A stretch of 28,125 bases of DNA, taken from an uncultured Prevotella sp. (GTDB taxonomy: Bacteria > Bacteroidota > Bacteroidia > Bacteroidales > Bacteroidaceae). This document shows positions 23,742-28,125 of the stretch, in pieces. The stretch spans positions 1-28,125 of the forward strand of contig CABSIA010000024.1 in assembly GCA_902477645.1 (NCBI GenBank). Reading direction: 5' to 3'. The translations under genes were made by a program, and so were the position numbers. The notes beneath the pieces were generated by a model. That model was not told the DNA's origin. It saw only the letters and a list, made by a program, of their open reading frames with translations, and ran no database searches. How positions within the stretch are numbered: position 1 is the first letter of the stretch; each line of letters opens with the position of its first letter.

Positions 23742-24365
23742 ATGAGCTTATTTTCAAAACAGAATAAGGAAGTGTTCAGCAATCCGCTGAACCTCGACCA
23801 CCCCATATTGGTGCAGGTGCTTGGTATCTGTTCGGCTCTTGCCGTAACGTCGCAGCTTAAGCCTGCTATTGTTATGGGATTAGCCGTAACCGTAATCACA
23901 GCATTTGCCAACGTCATTATCTCAATCATCCGCAACACCATTCCTACACGTATACGTATTGTTGTGCAGCTTGTTGTTGTCGCAGCTCTCGTAACTATCG
24001 TAAGCCAGGTGCTTAAGGCATACGTCTACGATGTAAGTGTAGAGCTGTCTGTCTACATCGGTCTTATCATCACCAACTGTATTCTCATGGGACGCCTTGA
24101 GGCTTTTGCCATGACAAACCGTCCTTGGCCGAGCTTCATTGACGGTGTCAGCAATGGTCTTGGCTATGCCATGATACTAGTCGTTGTTGGTGGTGTGAGA
24201 GAGTTCCTCGGACGTGGCTCGCTTCTCGGCTTTCAGATTTTGCCAGATGCTGTTTACGATTGGGGCTATGTAAACAATGGTATGATGACCATGCCTGCCA
24301 TGGCGTTGATACTGTTGGGATGTGTCATTTGGATTCACCGTGCATATTTTTATAAGGAGAAATAA
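23742..24365 (+). CDS. nqrD: Na+-NQR subunit D
   Basis: NqrD is a six-helix integral membrane subunit that, with its homologue NqrE, forms an inverted-topology pair around a membrane 2Fe-2S centre. The 207-aa product has six hydrophobic segments and the family motifs NPLNLDHPILVQVLGICSALAVT (the cysteine C-S-A-L near the start of the first helix), ITNCILMGRLEAFAM and DGVSNGLGYAMILVVVGGVREFLG. Length and motifs are complete. It is tightly packed in the operon (7 bp after nqrC, 3 bp before nqrE). The last codons include AAGGAG, the ribosome binding site for nqrE. Confidence 0.97.
   Translation: MSLFSKQNKEVFSNPLNLDHPILVQVLGICSALAVTSQLKPAIVMGLAVTVITAFANVIISIIRNTIPTRIRIVVQLVVVAALVTIVSQVLKAYVYDVSVELSVYIGLIITNCILMGRLEAFAMTNRPWPSFIDGVSNGLGYAMILVVVGGVREFLGRGSLLGFQILPDAVYDWGYVNNGMMTMPAMALILLGCVIWIHRAYFYKEK
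24355..24359 (+). promoter_or_regulatory. Shine-Dalgarno site for nqrE
   Basis: AGGAG, 9 bp before the nqrE ATG and inside the end of nqrD. Clear Shine-Dalgarno sequences are uncommon in Bacteroidetes; nqrE and nqrF both have one, in the near-identical context AGGAGAAATAA...ATTATGG. Confidence 0.6.
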
Positions 24366-24368
24366 ATT

Positions 24369-24995
24369 ATGGAACACACAATAAGCTTGTTTTTCAGGTC
24401 CATATTTGTGGACAATATGATATTTGCATTCTTCCTTGGAATGTGCTCGTTCCTTGCCGTGTCTAAGAATGTGAAGACCTCATTGGGACTTGGTCTCGCC
24501 GTTACCTTCGTATTGATGGTTACGGTTCCTGTAGACTATCTCATGCAGACTAAGATACTTGGTCCCGACTGCCTTGTTGAGGGTGTAGACCTCTCATATC
24601 TCAGTTTCATTCTCTTCATTGCCGTCATTGCCGGCATGGTTCAGCTCGCTGAGATGGTAGTTGAGAGATACTCGCCTTCCCTGTATGCCGCTCTTGGCAT
24701 ATTCCTTCCGCTTATCGCCGTAAACTGTGCCATAATGGGTGCCTCTCTCTTCATGCAGCAGAGAATAAATCTCGACCCTTCAAACACGCAGTATATAGGC
24801 TCTATCGGAGATGCCTTTGTATATGCGCTGGGCAGCGGTATCGGCTGGACTCTCGCCATTGTCGCCATGGGTGCGATACGTGAGAAGATGGCATATAGCG
24901 ACGTTCCAAAACCATTGCAGGGATTAGGCATCACATTCATTACCGTAGGTCTTATGGCCATGGCAATGATGTGTTTTTCAGGTCTTAAAATTTAA
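24369..24995 (+). CDS. nqrE: Na+-NQR subunit E
   Basis: NqrE is the six-helix membrane partner of NqrD in the Na+-NQR complex. The 208-aa product begins MEHTISLFFRSIFVDNMIFAFFLGMCSFLAVSK, with the conserved cysteine (G-M-C-S-F) that pairs with the NqrD cysteine motif. It contains ALGIFLPLIAVNCAIMGASLFM, with the second conserved Cys in VNCAIMG, and GSGIGWTLAIVAMGAIREKM. Six hydrophobic segments and normal length show it is intact. It starts 3 bp after nqrD with an AGGAG site 9 bp upstream. Confidence 0.97.
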   Translation: MEHTISLFFRSIFVDNMIFAFFLGMCSFLAVSKNVKTSLGLGLAVTFVLMVTVPVDYLMQTKILGPDCLVEGVDLSYLSFILFIAVIAGMVQLAEMVVERYSPSLYAALGIFLPLIAVNCAIMGASLFMQQRINLDPSNTQYIGSIGDAFVYALGSGIGWTLAIVAMGAIREKMAYSDVPKPLQGLGITFITVGLMAMAMMCFSGLKI

Positions 24996-25000
24996 TCATC

Positions 25001-25005
25001 AGGAG
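25001..25005 (+). promoter_or_regulatory. Shine-Dalgarno site for nqrF
   Basis: AGGAG, 11 bp before the nqrF ATG in the 21-bp nqrE-nqrF gap. It supports ATG 25017 as the start. Confidence 0.6.
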
Positions 25006-25016
25006 AAATAATAATT

Positions 25017-26282
25017 ATGGTACAATTCATTCTGACAAGCATAGGAGTGTTTCTCGTAACGATATTGCTCCTTGTGATTATACTTCTTGTTGCCAAGAAA
25101 TATCTCTCGCCAAGCGGCAATGTAAACATTACTGTCAATGGCGACCGTACACTTTCTGTTGAGCAGGGCAACAATCTTATGGCTACTCTCAACGAGAACG
25201 GCATTTTCCTGCCTTCCGCATGTGGTGGTAAGGCTTCGTGCGGACAGTGCAAAGTGCAGGTTATTGAGGGTGGCGGTGAAATTCTCGGCTCTGAGAAACC
25301 GCATTTCAGCCGTAAGGAGATTAAAGACCATTGGCGTCTCGGATGCCAGTGCAAGGTTAAGGGCGACATGAGCATCCGTGTCCCAGAGAGCGTACTTGGC
25401 GTAAAGGAATACGAGTGTACGGTTATCTCGAACAAGAATGTCGCCACGTTCATTAAGGAGTTTAAGGTACAGCTTCCAAAGGGCGCACACATGGACTTCC
25501 TTCCTGGCTCATACGCGCAGATTAAGATTCCTGCATTCTCTATTGACTATGATAAGGATATCGACAAGTCGCTCATTGGCGACGAATATCTGTCTGCATG
25601 GCAGAAATTTGGTTTGTTCCCATTGAAGTGTGTTAACACAGAGCCGACAATCCGTGCTTACTCAATGGCAAACTATCCTGCCGAGGGCGACGTGTTTATG
25701 CTTACCGTGCGTATTGCCACGCCTCCTTTCAAGCCAGACCGCTCTGGCTTTATGGATGTAAATCCTGGTATTGCCTCCTCATACATTTTTACTCTGAAGC
25801 CGGGCGACAAGGTTATTATGAGTGGTCCTTATGGTGATTTCCATCCTCATTTCGACTCCAAGCGTGAGATGATTTGGGTAGGTGGCGGTGCCGGTATGGC
25901 TCCTCTCCGCGCACAGATTATGCACATGACCAAGACGCTTCACACAACAGACCGTGAGATGCATTATTTCTATGGCGCGCGGGCTTTGAACGAGGTGTTC
26001 TATCTTGACGACTTCCTTGGGTTGGAGAAAGAATATCCAAACTTCCACTTCCATCTGGCTCTCGACCGTCCAGACCCGGCAGCCGATGCGGCAGGAGTTA
26101 AATACACTGCGGGATTTGTGCATCAGGTAATGTTCAACACATATCTCAAAGACCACGAGGCTCCAGAGGATATCGAGTACTACATGTGCGGTCCTGGTCC
26201 GATGTCGAAGGCTGTTGTAGGCATGCTCGACTCACTCGGCGTAGAGCCGGAGTCTATAATGTATGACAACTTCGGAGGATAA
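25017..26282 (+). CDS. nqrF: Na+-NQR subunit F (NADH dehydrogenase subunit)
   Basis: NqrF is the electron entry point: it oxidises NADH through FAD and passes electrons to a 2Fe-2S centre. The 421-aa product has an N-terminal membrane anchor (about 4-26). A plant-type ferredoxin domain carries cluster ligands C69, C75, C78 and C110 (SACGGKASCGQC, LGCQC). The FAD-binding domain has RAYSMANYP (R213) and the NADH-binding domain has GGGAGMAPLR (289-298) and EYYMCGPGPMSKAV. It ends in the family-typical YDNFGG. All redox motifs are present and the length is normal. It is the last nqr gene; a 28-bp palindrome lies 17 bp after its stop codon. Confidence 0.98.
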   Translation: MVQFILTSIGVFLVTILLLVIILLVAKKYLSPSGNVNITVNGDRTLSVEQGNNLMATLNENGIFLPSACGGKASCGQCKVQVIEGGGEILGSEKPHFSRKEIKDHWRLGCQCKVKGDMSIRVPESVLGVKEYECTVISNKNVATFIKEFKVQLPKGAHMDFLPGSYAQIKIPAFSIDYDKDIDKSLIGDEYLSAWQKFGLFPLKCVNTEPTIRAYSMANYPAEGDVFMLTVRIATPPFKPDRSGFMDVNPGIASSYIFTLKPGDKVIMSGPYGDFHPHFDSKREMIWVGGGAGMAPLRAQIMHMTKTLHTTDREMHYFYGARALNEVFYLDDFLGLEKEYPNFHFHLALDRPDPAADAAGVKYTAGFVHQVMFNTYLKDHEAPEDIEYYMCGPGPMSKAVVGMLDSLGVEPESIMYDNFGG

Positions 26283-26299
26283 TTCCGTTGTGCGTAACA

Positions 26300-26327
26300 G
26301 TAGGGCCGTTACATGTAACGGCCCTAC
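26300..26327. repeat. 28-bp perfect GC-rich palindrome (REP-like)
   Basis: A perfect palindrome begins GTAGGGCCGTTACA and ends TGTAACGGCCCTAC, in the 61-bp gap between nqrF and the MATE gene. It shares its outer 9 bp with the pair at 6632-6716 and its TTACATGTAA core with the worn copy at 15771. No T-run follows on either strand. Confidence 0.88.
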
Positions 26328-26343
26328 AATAATTCACTAAAAT

Positions 26344-27660
26344 ATGCACTCCGAAATCCTCCGCATTGCAATTCCTTCTATTGTCTCAAACATAACCGTT
26401 CCGTTGCTCGGATTGGTAGATGTGGCTATTGTCGGTCACATGGGCAATAGTGTTTATATTGGGGCTATTGCCATTGGCAGCATGATATTCAACGTTATCT
26501 GCTGGATATTTGGTTTTCTCCGTATGGGCTCAAGCGGCATGACATCGCAGGCATACGGAGCTGGCGACCGGAGTATGATAGCCGACATTCTCGTAAGGTC
26601 TTTGTGTGTCGGACTTCTGACAGGTGTGCTTTTTATATTATTTCAGCCACTTGTCCGCAGGCTTGCTATGACAGCCATGAGTCCAACAGCCGATATTTTG
26701 CCATACGCCTGCCGGTATTTCGACATCTGTATATGGGCTTTGCCTGCAATGCTGTGTCTTTTCGGACTGAACGGATGGCTCATCGGCATGCAGAATACAC
26801 GCATACCTATGTATGTGTCTCTGTTTCAGAATGTTGTGAATATTCTGGGCAGTCTGACCTTTGTTTATGTTTTTGGAATGAAGGTTGAGGGGGTCGCTTT
26901 GGGAACACTTGTTGCTCAATACGGAGGTTTGCTTCTTATGCTGCTCATTCTTAGCCGAAAATATCGTGCAGTGCTGGCCGTCTGCACATGGAGAGCCGTT
27001 AAAGACAGCGCAGGGATGAGACGCTTTTTTGTTGTAAACCGTGATATCTTCATCCGCAATCTGTTTCTTGTTGCCGTAAATTTCGCATTTACCGCAATTG
27101 GCGCGCGGCAGGGTGCCGTGGTTCTTGCCGTCAACACGCTGATGTATCAGTTTTTCACTCTTTATTCTTATGTCATGGACGGCTTTGCATACGCAGGAGA
27201 GGCTATCGGAGGAAAATATTATGGCGCAGGCGAAATGAGAAGTTTTCATCTTTCTGTGCGGTGCCTGTTTAAATGGGGGACGGCTTTATGCGTAGCTTAT
27301 ACTTTGTTATATTATATTGGCGGAATGCAGCTTATGCGTCTTTTATCAGACAATTCGTCCGTCATCTCCGCATCTGAAGAATATATGCCGTGGGTATATC
27401 TTTTGCCGCTTGCAGGAATGGGAGCTTTTATTTGGGATGGTCTTTATGTAGGAATAACCGACAGCCGTGGCATGCTCGTCTCGTTGCTGGTGTCGGCGGT
27501 GGTGTTTTTCGCCGTCTGCCTCGCTTTCTTTGGTATCTTCCATAATCATGCCCTTTGGCTTGCCTTGGTTTCGTATTTGTCAGCGCGAGGCATAGTGCAG
27601 ACCGTTTTATGGAAAAAAGTCCACCCTCATACTTTCATAGAAGTTCATAGGGTGGACTGA
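26344..27660 (+). CDS. MATE family efflux transporter, DinF-like
   Basis: MATE proteins export organic compounds in exchange for Na+ or H+ across the inner membrane. The 438-aa product has about twelve hydrophobic segments in two halves and the DinF-type N-terminus IPSIVSNITVPLLGLVDVAIVGHMG; other family segments are FGFLRMGSSGMTSQAYGAGD, GWLIGMQNTRIPM and DGFAYAGEAIGGKYYGAG. The length is normal. No promoter is evident in the 61-bp gap after nqrF, so read-through from nqr is possible; the adjacency to a Na+ pump is suggestive but may be chance. The last fifteen codons (KKVHPHTFIEVHRVD) coincide with a terminator for the convergent thrC gene, so the C-terminus may be an adapted or extended tail. 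The substrate is unknown. Confidence 0.93.
   Translation: MHSEILRIAIPSIVSNITVPLLGLVDVAIVGHMGNSVYIGAIAIGSMIFNVICWIFGFLRMGSSGMTSQAYGAGDRSMIADILVRSLCVGLLTGVLFILFQPLVRRLAMTAMSPTADILPYACRYFDICIWALPAMLCLFGLNGWLIGMQNTRIPMYVSLFQNVVNILGSLTFVYVFGMKVEGVALGTLVAQYGGLLLMLLILSRKYRAVLAVCTWRAVKDSAGMRRFFVVNRDIFIRNLFLVAVNFAFTAIGARQGAVVLAVNTLMYQFFTLYSYVMDGFAYAGEAIGGKYYGAGEMRSFHLSVRCLFKWGTALCVAYTLLYYIGGMQLMRLLSDNSSVISASEEYMPWVYLLPLAGMGAFIWDGLYVGITDSRGMLVSLLVSAVVFFAVCLAFFGIFHNHALWLALVSYLSARGIVQTVLWKKVHPHTFIEVHRVD
27613..27658 (-). terminator. thrC terminator embedded in the MATE coding end
   Basis: AGTCCACCCT (27618-27627) and AGGGTGGACT (27649-27658) form a perfect 10-bp stem, with inner pairing ACTT/AAGT (27631-27634, 27641-27644). 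Read on minus, the hairpin runs directly into six T residues (plus-strand A-run 27613-27618). It lies 24 bp after the thrC stop codon. On plus no T-run follows. Confidence 0.8.
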
Positions 27661-27681
27661 TATATGCATTGTCGTTAAGTG

Positions 27682-28125
27682 CTATCTTGACAGTAGATAT
27701 GACTTGAAGTCATTGAAGTCTGCAGACATTTCTACAGAAAGTTTCTCACCCTTCATAAAGTCGGCCAGGCGTGAAGGTATCTCAATATCCGAGCTTAGTA
27801 TATCGTCGACCTTTTCTTTGAATTTGGCAGGATGTGCCGTCTCGAGGAAAATTCCGAACTCGTTGTCTTTAAGCTGTTCTTTCAGTGCTCTGTATCCGCA
27901 AGCTCCGTGAGGGTCAAGCACATAGCCCGTCTGCTTGTAGCACTCTTTCATGGTTTCTGCAATTTGTGAGTCAGTATAAGTCGCTCCTGAAATGTGGGCA
28001 CAAATTTCTTTGTGCGATGCCTTGTAAAGGTCGAGAATACGGGCAAAGTTGCTTGGATCGCCAACATCCATGGCGTTGGCTATAGTCTGCACGCTTGCCT
28101 TCGGATTGTATTCTCCGTTTTGCAG
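27682..28125 (-). CDS. thrC: Threonine synthase, C-terminal part (runs off window)
   Basis: Threonine synthase converts O-phosphohomoserine to threonine with pyridoxal phosphate. The frame is open to the window edge, so only the last 147 residues are visible and the real start lies beyond 28125. The fragment contains the family signature PKASVQTIANAMDVGDPSNFARI, followed by SGATYTDSQIAETMKECYKQTGYVLDPHGACGYRAL and FLETAHPAKFKEKVDDIL, all typical of the C-terminal domain of the longer threonine synthase class. The lysine that binds PLP would be upstream, outside the window. It converges with the MATE gene across 21 bp and is followed by a terminator inside that gene. Homoserine kinase and aspartokinase genes are often neighbours in Bacteroidales but are not visible here. 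Confidence 0.93.
   Translation of the reverse strand: MQNGEYNPKASVQTIANAMDVGDPSNFARILDLYKASHKEICAHISGATYTDSQIAETMKECYKQTGYVLDPHGACGYRALKEQLKDNEFGIFLETAHPAKFKEKVDDILSSDIEIPSRLADFMKGEKLSVEMSADFNDFKSYLLSR

Noticed and set aside
26300..26327. Palindrome after nqrF as an intrinsic terminator
   Set aside because: No T-run follows on either strand, and the MATE gene downstream lacks its own visible promoter.
1..28125. tRNA, rRNA genes, insertion sequence transposases, integrases, phage or defence genes
   Set aside because: I looked for characteristic sequences of each and saw none; gene content is ordinary core chromosome.

Overview
The window reads as chromosomal core DNA of a Bacteroidales bacterium, most likely Prevotella or a close relative. 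Three things support this. Promoters match the Bacteroidetes sigma-ABfr consensus (TTG or TTTG, about 20 bp, TAnnTTTG) and most genes lack Shine-Dalgarno sites. Protein families and lengths are typical of the order: long-tailed IF-3, 724-aa Tex, 675-aa M13 peptidase, TamB of about 1460 aa, Na+-NQR. A promoter-to-terminator non-coding unit directly downstream of rplT matches the known genomic position of the Bacteroidales-1 (6S) RNA. The genus is an inference.

Layout. 183-1651 is the translation operon infC-rpmI-rplT with its own promoter, a spacer hairpin and a terminator. 1652-2291 has no strong protein gene. It holds a three-copy 22-bp tandem repeat that folds into a terminator-like hairpin, a doubtful 48-codon ORF and the 6S-like RNA. 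tex (minus, 2292-4466) and an ABC-F ATPase gene (plus, 4692-6629) diverge from a region with clear promoters, a direct repeat and an inverted repeat. Then come, all on plus, a secreted M13 peptidase, metA (predicted homoserine O-acetyltransferase), a U32 protein, a lipoprotein/membrane/zinc-ribbon hybrid and an orphan TonB-dependent receptor (6761-15134). A 28-bp palindromic terminator separates these from the minus-strand pair META-domain lipoprotein and tamB (15304-20207). nqrABCDEF (20396-26282) runs divergently from tamB, followed by a DinF-like MATE transporter. The window ends inside a minus-strand threonine synthase gene.

How the genes work together. The nqr cluster is complete and encodes the whole Na+-pumping NADH:quinone oxidoreductase, with both covalent-FMN threonine motifs and the NqrF 2Fe-2S cysteines. 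metA and the partial thrC both draw on the homoserine branch but are not linked in one operon. The envelope genes (TonB receptor, META lipoprotein, tamB) form a loose neighbourhood rather than an obvious single system.

I did not find a multi-gene system that looks wholly new. The most unusual signals are non-coding: a family of GC-rich palindromes of the form GTAGGGCCG...CGGCCCTAC in at least three intergenic regions; an octamer array between nqrB and nqrC whose second half inverts the first and which runs into the end of nqrB; a thrC terminator written inside the last codons of the MATE gene; and the 22-bp repeats after rplT.
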